Source: CAYGZA01 sp964354135 (GTDB lineage Bacteria > Planctomycetota > Planctomycetia > Pirellulales > Thermoguttaceae). Taken from it: 20,403 nucleotides of DNA. Shown in pieces: positions 7,701 through 13,365 of this stretch; the stretch's first letter is position 1; the number at the start of each line of letters is the position of its first letter. Below the pieces are notes generated by a model. The model worked only from the letters and a program-made list of their open reading frames with translations, was not told the origin of the DNA and did not search any database. Both the position numbers and the translations under genes were made by a program. The stretch lies in contig CAYGZA010000081.1 in assembly GCA_964354135.1 (NCBI GenBank), forward strand, positions 1 to 20,403, in the 5' to 3' direction.

Positions 7701-8373
7701 CGCCGCTGTCGATCCCGTTGGCCGCGTAGATCCAGTTGTCGAGGCCCCATCGCGGATTGTTGATTCGCGACCAGAGATCGTAGATTCCGAAGCCGGTGAA
7801 GAGCGTTTGGCGGACCTCGGCCTTGCCGTCGCCGTCGCGATCGGCCAGATAGACGACGTCCGGGGCGCAAAGCACGATCACGCCGTCGCGGGCGGCGAGC
7901 ACGCCGTAGCAGGGCGGCAACCGGTCCGCCCAGACGGAGGCGCGGTCGAAGCGTCCGTCGCCGTCGGTATCTTCCAGAAGCTTGACCGTGCCGTACTGGT
8001 TCGCCGCGGCCTCCTTGACGGCCCCCGGATTGGCCGGGACCCTCCGCACCGCCTTGTCGAGCACGCCGGTCTTGTTCAGCTCCAATACGTCGAGATAGCC
8101 CTCCAGGTTGTAGCCGTGGATCTCGCAGACGAAGAGCCGGCCCTTGGCGTCGAAATCCATCGCCACGGGGTCGGCCACCAGCGGCTCGCTGGCCGCCAGC
8201 TCGATGCGGAACCCGGGCGGGAGCCGAAACCGCTTGGCGCTTTCCGCCGGCGGAAGCGGCTGCGGGGCATCGGTCGCCTTGACGACTTCGCCGGCACGCA
8301 CCGCGCTTGCGCGGATCAGGACGATGGCTACGGAAAGGAGAAGACTCCATCCCAATGGCCGCACTCTCCGCAT
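4702..8373 (-). CDS. PVC-type exported propeller/HEAT/c-type cytochrome protein (membrane-bound dehydrogenase-like)
   Basis: 1223 residues, start ATG 8373 with GAGGAGG at 8381-8387 (7-nt spacing). Signal peptide 1-27 (SLLLSVAIVLIRASAVRA). Residues ~48-470 form the PVC-type N-terminal propeller: FRLPPGFRIELAASEPLV, DPVAMDFDAKGRLFVCEIHG, VVDMYRSIIEDYSAIPRY. Residues ~470-900 are HEAT-like helical repeats. Residues ~912-1055 are the planctomycete heme-binding domain, with CAKCH at 930-934 as covalent heme site and a possible distal Met in NSMMPENL. The last ~150 residues form an extra beta-rich domain (VTLFDDDSAFASLLG, WQYRIAENPG, FFDRIELL) resembling carbohydrate-binding or concanavalin-type sandwiches. 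Family members are usually called putative membrane-bound dehydrogenases; substrate unknown. Electron transfer in the periplasm is inferred from the heme motif and export signal. Confidence 0.92.
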   Translation of the reverse strand: MRRVRPLGWSLLLSVAIVLIRASAVRAGEVVKATDAPQPLPPAESAKRFRLPPGFRIELAASEPLVADPVAMDFDAKGRLFVCEIHGYNLEGYLDVLELNKTGVLDKAVRRVPANPGAVKEAAANQYGTVKLLEDTDGDGRFDRASVWADRLPPCYGVLAARDGVIVLCAPDVVYLADRDGDGKAEVRQTLFTGFGIYDLWSRINNPRWGLDNWIYAANGIDSGGTIRGPAHPGGLRMDSTSFRFKPDGSALEPASGSSGGYGLAMDDWGDRYMVTNQQHVLWIAPLPYRYLIRNPYYAAPNPVVNISSYGHPARVYPTSEPDPWRLARSKDPAWVKFYGAAEVTANGFFTAASGQAIYQADQFPEEYWGNHFSVDNAQNLVHRCLLVPQGAGYTARRPREDEKTEFLTSTEEWFRPVNLMTGPDGALYVVDMYRSIIEDYSAIPRYLQQLYIDSLIAGADKGRIWRVVHEGAAKPRRFDLTKAAGGELVKELASGNAWWRMTAQRLLVERGEKSVAAAVEALAREGKTPQARLHALYTLDGLKALGPAVVQRALEDSHWAVRMHALVLAERWLDKEPAIFEKVLPLAEDPAPRVRLQLALSLGESRNPRAIQALRRLAAREGNDRWVQAAILSSSADSAKDLLVEILRRPGSAGEGRSLVPPLASIVGSRHKDEEIGHLLAAMAETQDAEGVSLQVACLRGLSEGLQRGKVEPLASPQGQAGLRRLLAGPSPQVAQSALTLAGLVRLAESAEMKAAFAAAAKTALDSGHSVEDRLAAVTLLRSASLKDLVPTVRELLDPRQPLDVQLAAVQAVSPVDDAEVATLLLGNWQSQTPKVQAAAMDAVFSRQNRLPSLLEAVAAGTVQRSNIDALRRVQLLENPDPQIRKRARDVLGSQATRKDREEVLNRYVATLSSPRDAKRGKVVFEKQCAKCHQVQGKGFVVGPDLSSTTRRSDEMLVSDVLDPSDQITIGYNQYSVITQEGRIFTGVLAAETATSVTLRREQAAEDVILRKDVDVMAASTNSMMPENLEKEVAPQELADLIAYLREAFGPVPPPAVTLFDDDSAFASLLGEGNGTAAIYSADRLFGTACLRVTPPQRFSPKIPAWQYRIAENPGPGEFRYIRFAWKSRGGEGIMIELASDGQWPPPDKPLWRYCAGRNTSGWAAVEVSPQAPGDWTIVTRDLWKDFGAFTVTGIAPTAMGGEAFFDRIELLRSLDAVTPGK

Positions 8374-8444
8374 CCTCGGGCCTCCTCGTCAAACAAAAAA
8401 GTACGGTTTGCTCTTCTCTGACCATCCCTGAGTTCGGGGCCATA

Positions 8445-8474
8445 ATTGTAATCCCCTGCAACTCAAATCCGCAA
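8445..8474 (-). promoter_or_regulatory. Candidate sigma70-type promoter for the PVC cytochrome gene
   Basis: Read on the minus strand: TTGCGG (8474-8469), an 18-nt spacer, then TACAAT (8450-8445). This would give a leader of about 65 nt ahead of the ATG at 8373. The -35 matches the consensus only partly. Confidence 0.42.
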
Positions 8475-8520
8475 CGCGCGTTGCCGAGTGTCTGGTGTTG
8501 CCCGCTGACTTGTCCCGCAC

Positions 8521-8549
8521 TTGCGGTGCCGTAGCTGCGGCGATAGATT
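8521..8549 (+). promoter_or_regulatory. Candidate sigma70-type promoter for the GH50-like gene
   Basis: TTGCGG at 8521-8526, a 17-nt spacer and TAGATT at 8544-8549. The -35 is the same variant as in the divergent candidate at 8445-8474. Transcription from here would place the stacked hairpins at 8571-8660 in the leader. Confidence 0.38.
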
Positions 8550-8570
8550 GGGGACGGAGACATGGTTTCC

Positions 8571-8660
8571 GAGCCGGGCCGTGTCGGCCCGCGGGAATCG
8601 GATGTCAGAGCCGGGCCGTGTCGGCCCGGTGGGGCCGCGTAGCGGCCGGGCTTGCCCGGC
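8571..8660 (+). repeat. Stacked hairpins with a 21-bp direct repeat
   Basis: Two identical 21-bp copies beginning GAGCCGGGCCGTGTCGG lie at 8571-8591 and 8608-8628. Each contains the hairpin GGGCCG-TGT-CGGCCC. They are followed by GGCCGC-GTA-GCGGCC (8633-8647) and GCCGGGC-TT-GCCCGGC (8645-8660). The last two share bases, so they are mutually exclusive. This looks like a REP-type cluster but could also structure the leader of the downstream gene. Confidence 0.82.
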
Positions 8661-8686
8661 ATTCCTTCGATAGGAGGAGCGTCCTT

Positions 8687-10804
8687 ATGCACCGTGCAGT
8701 CGCAGCGATTCGTTTCCGCACCTTGGCCGCCTTTGCATTCGTCGTCCTGTTTGCGGGCGCCGTTCGGGCGGAGCAGGTCCTTTTCGACTTTGGCCCCAGT
8801 TTCAATCTCGCGGGAGTGGAAACCCGGGACGCGAAGGCCGCACTCGCCGGCGATCCGGGTGCCCCGGCGTTACGGATTACCACCGGGCACAAGCAGGAGT
8901 GGCCGGGGATCACGCTCAAGGCCCTGCAGGGCCGCTGGGACCTCTCGGCATTCGGCCACGTGGCCGTGGAGGTCAAGAACGTCGGCGCCGCTACCGCGGA
9001 AATCCACTGCCGTGTGGATAGCCCGATCCAGGGCAAGCGCGAGTGGTGCGACGACGTGGTCCGCCTGGAGCCCGGCCAGACCAGGACCCTTCGAGTGGCG
9101 CTACTCCGCCGCCTCTCGCCGGAAGTGGCCAAGAAGTTCTTCGGCATGAGGGGCAATCCCGGCGGGGCCTTGCCGAACTATGGCATCGACGTCCGCAACG
9201 TCGATCAACTCCTGTTCTTCGTCGCCAAGCCGTCGACAGACCACGTCTTCGACGTCCGGAAGATCCGCGCCGGCGGCACCAACGAGAACTTCGCCTGGAT
9301 GAACTTGGACGAGAAGAAGCTCTTCCCCATGATCGACCGCTACGGCCAGTTCATCCACAAGGATTGGCCGGGCAAGACCAAGAGCGACGAAGACCTCTTG
9401 CGCCGCAAGGTTGAAGAGGAGACGGACCTGGCTGCCAAGCCCGGCCCCGAGGATTGGGACCAATACGGCGGCTGGAAGGCCGGGCCGCAACTGGAGGCCA
9501 CCGGCTTCTTCCGCGTCCAGAAGCACGCGGGCAAATGGTGGCTGGTCGATCCCGAAGGCCGGCTCTTCTGGTCGCACGGGGCGGACTGCATCCGCCCGGG
9601 CGTCGACTCCACGCCGATCACCGACCGCGAGCACTACTTCGCCGAGCTGCCGGGCCGAGACTTACCGCCGGGCCGCTTCTTCGGCCGCGGCAATTGGGCC
9701 CCGCACAACTACTATGAGGGCAAGTCCTACACGACGTTCAGCTTCGCCGGCTCGAACCTGATGCGCAAGTACGGCGACGACTTCGCCCGCCAGTCGGCCG
9801 AGGCGGCCCACCGCCGGCTGCGGAGCTGGGGCATGAACACGTTCGGCAACTGGTCCGGCCGCGAGGTCTTCCTGCTGCGGAAGACGCCCTACGTGGCCAC
9901 GGTGGGCTCCGGGCGCAAGCCGATCGAGGGCAGCGCCGGCTACTGGGGGAAGTTCCCCGACGTGTTCGATCCCGATTTCGCGGCAAGCCTCCGCAAGAAC
10001 CTGGCCGCGGAGAAGGGCGCCACGGCCGGCGACCCGTGGTGCCTGGGCTACTTCGTCGATAACGAAATCGCCTGGGGCGACGAGGTGTCGCTCGCCGAGG
10101 CCACGCTCAAGTCCCCGGCCACGCAGGCTGCCAAGAAGGTCTTCCTCGACGACCTGCGGGCCAAGTACGGCACGGTTGAGAAGCTCAACGCGGCCTGGGG
10201 CACCAGCCACGCTTCGTGGGACGCCCTGATGGAACGCCGCGACGCCCCCGACCGCAAGCGGGCTTTCGACGACCTGGCCGCCTTCTACACCAAGACGGCC
10301 GAGCAGTACTTCCGGCTCTGCCGGGAGGCGGTCAAGGAGGTCGCCCCCAAGCAGCTTTACCTCGGCTGCCGATTTGCCTGGGTCAACGACCGCGCGGTCC
10401 GGGCCGCCGCCAAATACTCCGAAGTGATCAGCTTCAACATCTACAGCCGCACGGTCACCAGCCAGCGATTGCCCGAGGGGGTGGACAAGCCGATCATCGT
10501 CGGCGAGTTCCACTTCGGGGCCCTGGACCGCGGCATGTTCCACACCGGCCTGGTCAAGACCGCCAATCAAGAAGAACGGGCCGCGGCCTACAAGAGCTAC
10601 GTCCGCGGGGCCCTAAAACATCCGAACTTCATCGGCACGCACTGGTTCCAGTTCTCCGACCAGGCGACCACCGGCCGCGGCGACGGCGAGAACTACCAGA
10701 TCGGCCTGGTCGATATCTGCGACACGCCCTATCCCGAGACGATCCGAGCGGTGCGCGAGGTGGGGTACGGGATGTACCCGTATCGGCTCGGAAAGGCCGA
10801 ATGA
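8687..10804 (+). CDS. GH50 beta-agarase-like glycoside hydrolase, exported
   Basis: 705 residues from ATG 8687, with AGGAGG at 8672-8677 and a typical signal peptide (MHRAVAAIRF, then LAAFAFVVLFAGAVRAEQ). An upstream in-frame extension to 8495 exists but would precede the signal peptide and the Shine-Dalgarno, so I reject it. Residues ~25-210 are a beta-sandwich, CBM-like module; the rest is a (beta/alpha)8 barrel. The GH50 acid/base motif is FVDNEIAWGD (Glu460) and the nucleophile motif is VGEFHFGALDRGMFHTGL (Glu607). Also visible are FWSHGADCIRPGVD, SWGMNTFGNWS and THWFQFSDQATTGRGDGENYQIGL. Characterised GH50 enzymes are exo-acting beta-agarases. Planctomycete homologues may act on other beta-galactose-containing algal or plant polysaccharides; substrate specificity cannot be read from sequence. 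Confidence 0.88.
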   Translation: MHRAVAAIRFRTLAAFAFVVLFAGAVRAEQVLFDFGPSFNLAGVETRDAKAALAGDPGAPALRITTGHKQEWPGITLKALQGRWDLSAFGHVAVEVKNVGAATAEIHCRVDSPIQGKREWCDDVVRLEPGQTRTLRVALLRRLSPEVAKKFFGMRGNPGGALPNYGIDVRNVDQLLFFVAKPSTDHVFDVRKIRAGGTNENFAWMNLDEKKLFPMIDRYGQFIHKDWPGKTKSDEDLLRRKVEEETDLAAKPGPEDWDQYGGWKAGPQLEATGFFRVQKHAGKWWLVDPEGRLFWSHGADCIRPGVDSTPITDREHYFAELPGRDLPPGRFFGRGNWAPHNYYEGKSYTTFSFAGSNLMRKYGDDFARQSAEAAHRRLRSWGMNTFGNWSGREVFLLRKTPYVATVGSGRKPIEGSAGYWGKFPDVFDPDFAASLRKNLAAEKGATAGDPWCLGYFVDNEIAWGDEVSLAEATLKSPATQAAKKVFLDDLRAKYGTVEKLNAAWGTSHASWDALMERRDAPDRKRAFDDLAAFYTKTAEQYFRLCREAVKEVAPKQLYLGCRFAWVNDRAVRAAAKYSEVISFNIYSRTVTSQRLPEGVDKPIIVGEFHFGALDRGMFHTGLVKTANQEERAAAYKSYVRGALKHPNFIGTHWFQFSDQATTGRGDGENYQIGLVDICDTPYPETIRAVREVGYGMYPYRLGKAE

Positions 10805-10842
10805 CGAAGGACAAAGGACGAAGGAATGTCGAATGACGAAGC
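10803..10842 (+). repeat. Heptad-periodic repeat (ACGAAGG type) at the GH50 stop and next start
   Basis: Beginning at the stop codon of the preceding gene, the sequence runs in 7-nt steps: ACGAAGG, ACAAAGG, ACGAAGG, AATGTCG, AATGACG. It overlaps the start of the downstream gene. No complementary right arm is found nearby, unlike the elements at 194-276 and 13214-13338. Confidence 0.8.
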
Positions 10843-11471
10843 TCGCCGCACAACTGGAGCTGGCGGACTTGCTGCGCGCCGGGAGGGATCGGATGCTGGA
10901 GCCTCAGGACTTGCCGGGACGCTATGGCCGAGTGATCCACGCGCTGGATCGCCTCCTGCACACCATCCAGGGCGAAGCCGTGGTGGCAGGCGGCTGGGCA
11001 GTCTGGCGCCACGGCTATCTGGGCCGCGTCACTCAGGACGTGGACGTCGTTGTGCCCGCCGGCCTCATCGAGGAGTTGTTGCGTGCGGCTGCCGTGACGG
11101 GTTTCGAGGTCTTTCCCGCGCGTGAGGGCGTCTGGCCCAAGCTCCGTCACAAGGAATCGGACGTCAGCGTGGACATCCTCCCCGAAGGTGCTATCCCGGG
11201 GACTCCGTCCAAGCCCGCTCCGACCGCCATTCCGCACCCGTCCCGATTGGGCGCCCGCGTGGGGTGTCTGAAGTACATCGATCTGGCCGGCCTTGTCGAA
11301 CTCAAGCTGGCCGCCGGCCGGGCGCGCGATGAAAGCGACGTCGTGGAGCTGATCCGCGCCAATCCGGATCGGATCCAGGACATCCGGCGCCATCTCGAAA
11401 GCGTCCACGAGCAGTACGTGGCACGTTTCGACGAACTGGTGCTCCGCGCCCGGGCGCAAACCGACCGGTGA
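10833..11471 (+). CDS. Putative nucleotidyltransferase (AbiEii / MenT-like fold)
   Basis: 212 residues. The nucleotidyltransferase signature is VVAGGWAVWRHGYLGRVTQDVDVVV: Gly53-Gly54, then Asp69 and Asp71 as first two metal ligands, with a possible third acidic residue at Asp114 (SDVSVDIL). The C-terminal part has the KLAAGRARDESDVVELI pattern seen in DUF6036/AbiEii-type proteins. Such proteins transfer a nucleotide to tRNA or other targets, and many are toxins paired with an AbiEi-type antitoxin. No such partner is seen next to this gene, so toxicity is speculative. AAGGA (10821-10825) and the ATG both lie inside a heptad repeat; an out-of-frame ATG at 10826 precedes the true start. It ends where a protease remnant begins, suggesting insertion or rearrangement here. 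Confidence 0.78.
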   Translation: MTKLAAQLELADLLRAGRDRMLEPQDLPGRYGRVIHALDRLLHTIQGEAVVAGGWAVWRHGYLGRVTQDVDVVVPAGLIEELLRAAAVTGFEVFPAREGVWPKLRHKESDVSVDILPEGAIPGTPSKPAPTAIPHPSRLGARVGCLKYIDLAGLVELKLAAGRARDESDVVELIRANPDRIQDIRRHLESVHEQYVARFDELVLRARAQTDR

Positions 11472-11472
11472 A

Positions 11473-11826
11473 GCGGCGGCCCACGAGATGGTCCACGCGG
11501 TGCAGCAGTAGAGGCGCACCCGGGGCGGCAATCGCAATCCGGGCTGGCGGGTCGAGGGCGTGTCGGACCACATCCACCGGTTCCTCTACGAGCCGCCGTC
11601 GCAGCGCCCTCGTCCCAATGCCGCCCGCGCCAAGTACACCGACAGCTACCGCACCACCGGCGCGTTCTTGAATTACGTCGTTGAGTCGCACGACAGGGAG
11701 ATCATTAAGACGCTCAAGGCCGCCATGCGCCAAGGCAAGTACGCGCCGGAGCTATGGAAGACGTACACCGGCAAGACGGTGGACGAGCTTTGGGCGGAGT
11801 ACGTCAAGACGTTCCAGAAACAGTGA
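11473..11826 (+). pseudogene. 3' remnant of a basic secretory protein (BSP)-type metalloprotease, interrupted by TAG
   Basis: One frame from 11473 to the TGA at 11824-11826 reads as the C-terminal part of the plant/bacterial BSP peptidase family (PF04450-like). It starts AAAHEMVHAVQQ, with the zinc motif HExxH intact (11482-11496), then a stop TAG at 11509-11511 where relatives have an aromatic residue. It continues with GGNRNPGWRVEGVSDHIHRF, DSYRTTGAFLNYVV, TLKAAMRQGKYAPELW and YTGKTVDELWAEYVKTF. The N-terminal half and signal peptide are missing; the neighbouring nucleotidyltransferase frame ends one base before. An ORF could start at GTG 11560, but it would lack the active site. A sequencing error at the TAG would restore only the fragment, not the gene. 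Confidence 0.8.
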
Positions 11827-11888
11827 CGTCGGTCTCTATGAGGGGCGACGAGGCAGCGCTTGCCCGGGCGATACGGCCAGAGTTGCAA

Positions 11889-11918
11889 TTGACAACTCGG
11901 ATTGACCGCGCATACAAT
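11889..11918 (+). promoter_or_regulatory. Sigma70-type promoter for the DUF2283 module
   Basis: TTGACA (perfect -35, 11889-11894), an 18-nt spacer and TACAAT (-10, 11913-11918). This is the best promoter match in the window. Transcription would begin near 11925, about 45 nt before the GTG at 11969. It gives the two-gene module its own promoter, separate from the protease remnant upstream. Confidence 0.72.
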
Positions 11919-11968
11919 ACGCGGGCCTGTGGTATGGCGAAAGGGGGTCCGGCAACGGGATCGGGACT

Positions 11969-12205
11969 GTGAAGTTTACGCGGTACTTCCAGGCAATGCG
12001 GCAGCGTCCTGATCGCGCAGTGATTCAATTGGGCCGGATTCAACGCGTTGTCGATCACCCAGTCAAAGAAGTTATCCAGCAGGACGGACGTATCCGTCGT
12101 TGGGCACCCATCGAGGAGATGGGCGGCAGATCTCTACGGGTCGTGTTGCTTCCGGACGGTGAAACGGTACACAACGCCTTCTTCGACCGCTCGTTCGCGC
12201 CATGA
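11969..12205 (+). CDS. Small uncharacterised protein, partner of DUF2283 (toxin-like candidate)
   Basis: 78 residues, GTG start at 11969. The N-terminal half is helical and basic (KFTRYFQAMRQRPDR, IQLGRIQRVVDHPVKEV). The second half is the conserved-looking RIRRWAPIEEMGGRSLRVVLL and DGETVHNAFFDRSF. I recall similar small proteins encoded directly before DUF2283 proteins in many genomes, with the ending VHNAFFDRxF, but the family name is uncertain; a DUF4258- or BrnT-like fold is possible. The size, the strand-rich C-terminal half and the coupling to the next gene resemble a type II toxin-antitoxin layout. The 4-nt overlap (ATGA, 12202-12205) indicates translational coupling. No toxin activity can be shown from sequence. 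Confidence 0.72.
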   Translation: MKFTRYFQAMRQRPDRAVIQLGRIQRVVDHPVKEVIQQDGRIRRWAPIEEMGGRSLRVVLLPDGETVHNAFFDRSFAP

Positions 12206-12399
12206 AGATCAAGTATTTCCAGGATACGGATACCCTCTACATCGAGTTCAGGCCCGCTGAGGTGGTGGAGACCAGGGATCTGGACGAGAATACCGTGCTC
12301 GATCTGGACCGCGACGGCAACATCTGCGCGATCACCGTCGAACACGCCAGGGATCGCACGGACATTCCCAACTTCTCCTTTGAGCAAGTGGCCGCCTGA
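12202..12399 (+). CDS. DUF2283 domain protein
   Basis: 65 residues covering the whole DUF2283 domain (PF10049-like): KIKYFQDTDTLYIEF, VVETRDLDENTVLDLDRDGNI and AITVEHARDRTDI. The Y(D/Q)xxxDxLYI(E/R)F opening and the D-x-D-G-x-I turn followed by E-x-x-x-A are the family's landmarks. DUF2283 proteins are small beta-rich proteins, often annotated as putative antitoxins because they pair with short basic partners. Its ATG overlaps the stop of the upstream gene by 4 nt and no separate Shine-Dalgarno is obvious, so translation probably depends on the first gene. Both share the promoter at 11889-11918. Function is unproven. Confidence 0.85.
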   Translation: MKIKYFQDTDTLYIEFRPAEVVETRDLDENTVLDLDRDGNICAITVEHARDRTDIPNFSFEQVAA

Positions 12400-12516
12400 T
12401 TCGATACCCCTGGCAGGGCCCGTGCGCGGCGACAAAATACATGCCAACGCGGCACTGCCGGACAAGCCGACAATGGCGTCCTGCCGTACGCGTGCTGCCG
12501 AAAAGGGGAGCCATCG

Positions 12517-13194
12517 GTGGAACCGTTCATCGTTGTCCTCATTATCGTGGCTATCATCGTTCTGGTCGTTCTCGGCCACCAGCAGGCCGAGAAGCGGAAG
12601 AAGGCGTTGGCCGCCTGGGCCGGCTCCCGGGGCCTGAGCTTCGAGCCCTCCAACGACCACGGCATGGACGAGCGGTATCCGAGCTTCGCGTGCTTGAAGA
12701 AAGGCGACAACCGCTACGCCTACAACGTCATGGAGGGCCGCGCAGCGGAGCGCCCGGTCTGCGCGTTCGACTATCACTACGAGACCCACTCCACCGATTC
12801 CGACGGCCACCGCACTACCCACAACCACCACTTCTCGGCGGTCATCGTGGAGGCGGGCCTGCCGCTGAAGCCGCTCTTCATCCGGACCGAGCACTTCTTC
12901 GACAAGGTGGGGGAGTTCCTGGGCTTCGACGACATCGACTTCGAATCGACCGAGTTCAGCAAGGAGTTCTGCGTCAAGTCGCCCGACCGCCGCTGGGCCT
13001 TCGACGTGCTCCAGCAATCGACCATGGAGTTCCTGCTGGAGGCCCCGCGGTTTGCGCTGGAGTTTCAGCACCGTCAGGTCATCGCCTACCGCGAGAAGAC
13101 CTTCGCTCCCGCGGATTTCGAGGCGGCCCTGGAGGTGATCAAAGGAGTGTTAGAGCGTCTGCCGGAATATCTCTTGCGGGAGATGAAGCGGTGA
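12517..13194 (+). CDS. Membrane-anchored protein of unknown function (DUF3137-like)
   Basis: 225 residues, GTG start at 12517 with AGGGGAG at 12504-12510. Residues 3-20 form one strongly hydrophobic helix (FIVVLIIVAIIVLVVLG), followed by HQQAEKRKKALAAWA, so a cytoplasm-facing anchored domain is likely. The soluble part contains WAGSRGLSFEP, a Tyr/His-rich strand region (FDYHYETHSTDSDGHRTTHN), then IRTEHFFDKVGEFLGFDDID and FAPADFEAALEVIKGVLERL. The pattern is reminiscent of DUF3137-type proteins, which often sit near LemA, and lemA is indeed the next gene. I do not recognise an enzyme site. The gene is separated from lemA by 171 nt filled with a heptad-repeat inverted structure. Both genes begin GTGGAACC and encode an N-terminal MEP followed by a hydrophobic helix. 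Confidence 0.78.
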   Translation: MEPFIVVLIIVAIIVLVVLGHQQAEKRKKALAAWAGSRGLSFEPSNDHGMDERYPSFACLKKGDNRYAYNVMEGRAAERPVCAFDYHYETHSTDSDGHRTTHNHHFSAVIVEAGLPLKPLFIRTEHFFDKVGEFLGFDDIDFESTEFSKEFCVKSPDRRWAFDVLQQSTMEFLLEAPRFALEFQHRQVIAYREKTFAPADFEAALEVIKGVLERLPEYLLREMKR

Positions 13195-13213
13195 CGAGGC
13201 GAGGGGGAGAAGA

Positions 13214-13338
13214 TTGAAAAGTGCAAAGTGCAAACTGCAAATTGCAGAACGAAATGTGGGACACTGGCTCCCGGATGCTGCACTCTTCCGTTTGCATTCT
13301 GCACTTTTCATTTTGCATTTTGCACTCTGCAATCTGCG
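13214..13338 (+). repeat. Heptad-periodic inverted repeat (AAGTGCA type) upstream of lemA
   Basis: The left arm (about 13214-13247) steps through AAGTGCA, AAGTGCA, AACTGCA, AATTGCA. The right arm (about 13291-13338) steps through TTTGCAT, TCTGCAC, TTTTCAT, TTTGCAT, TTTGCAC, TCTGCAA. The arms are roughly reverse-complementary around a ~43-nt centre. The AT-rich composition contrasts with the GC-rich genes on both sides. Starts 20 nt after the preceding stop codon. Confidence 0.87.
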
Positions 13339-13365
13339 CCCTGACAGCTTGAGAAAGGATAGCCC

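Larger units (their letters stand above)
8374..8686. other. Divergent intergenic region between PVC cytochrome and GH50-like genes
   Basis: 313 bp without a supported gene. The left third holds the Shine-Dalgarno and a candidate minus-strand promoter for the cytochrome gene. The middle holds a candidate plus-strand promoter. The right third (8571-8660) holds stacked GC-rich hairpins that would lie in the 5' leader of the GH50-like gene. Confidence 0.75.

Noticed and set aside
4942..8421. 1159-codon open frame on the + strand
   Set aside because: It lies wholly antisense to the PVC cytochrome gene, which has a signal peptide, Shine-Dalgarno, CxxCH and family similarity. Long antisense frames are expected opposite GC-rich genes with G/C at third positions; the translation is Arg/Gly/His-rich without any domain.
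8495..8686. Upstream 64-codon extension of the GH50-like gene
   Set aside because: It runs through the stacked hairpins and precedes both AGGAGG and a typical signal peptide starting at 8687.
6350..8692. 780-codon minus-strand frame overlapping the PVC cytochrome in another frame
   Set aside because: Arg/Gly/Pro-rich translation in an alternative frame of the same strand, starting upstream of the real gene; no domain similarity.
10826..11125. 99-codon frame starting at ATG 10826
   Set aside because: Its first codons are read from the heptad repeat and the rest is an off-frame shadow of the nucleotidyltransferase gene.
11509..11511. TAG in the BSP remnant as a recoded (readthrough or amino-acid-inserting) codon
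   Set aside because: The N-terminal half of the protease is absent anyway, TAG serves as a normal stop elsewhere in the window (for example pyrH and cysC), and no recoding element is visible.
194..13338. Heptad repeats as CRISPR arrays
   Set aside because: Units are 7 nt, contiguous and without unique spacers of 25-40 nt, and no cas genes are present.
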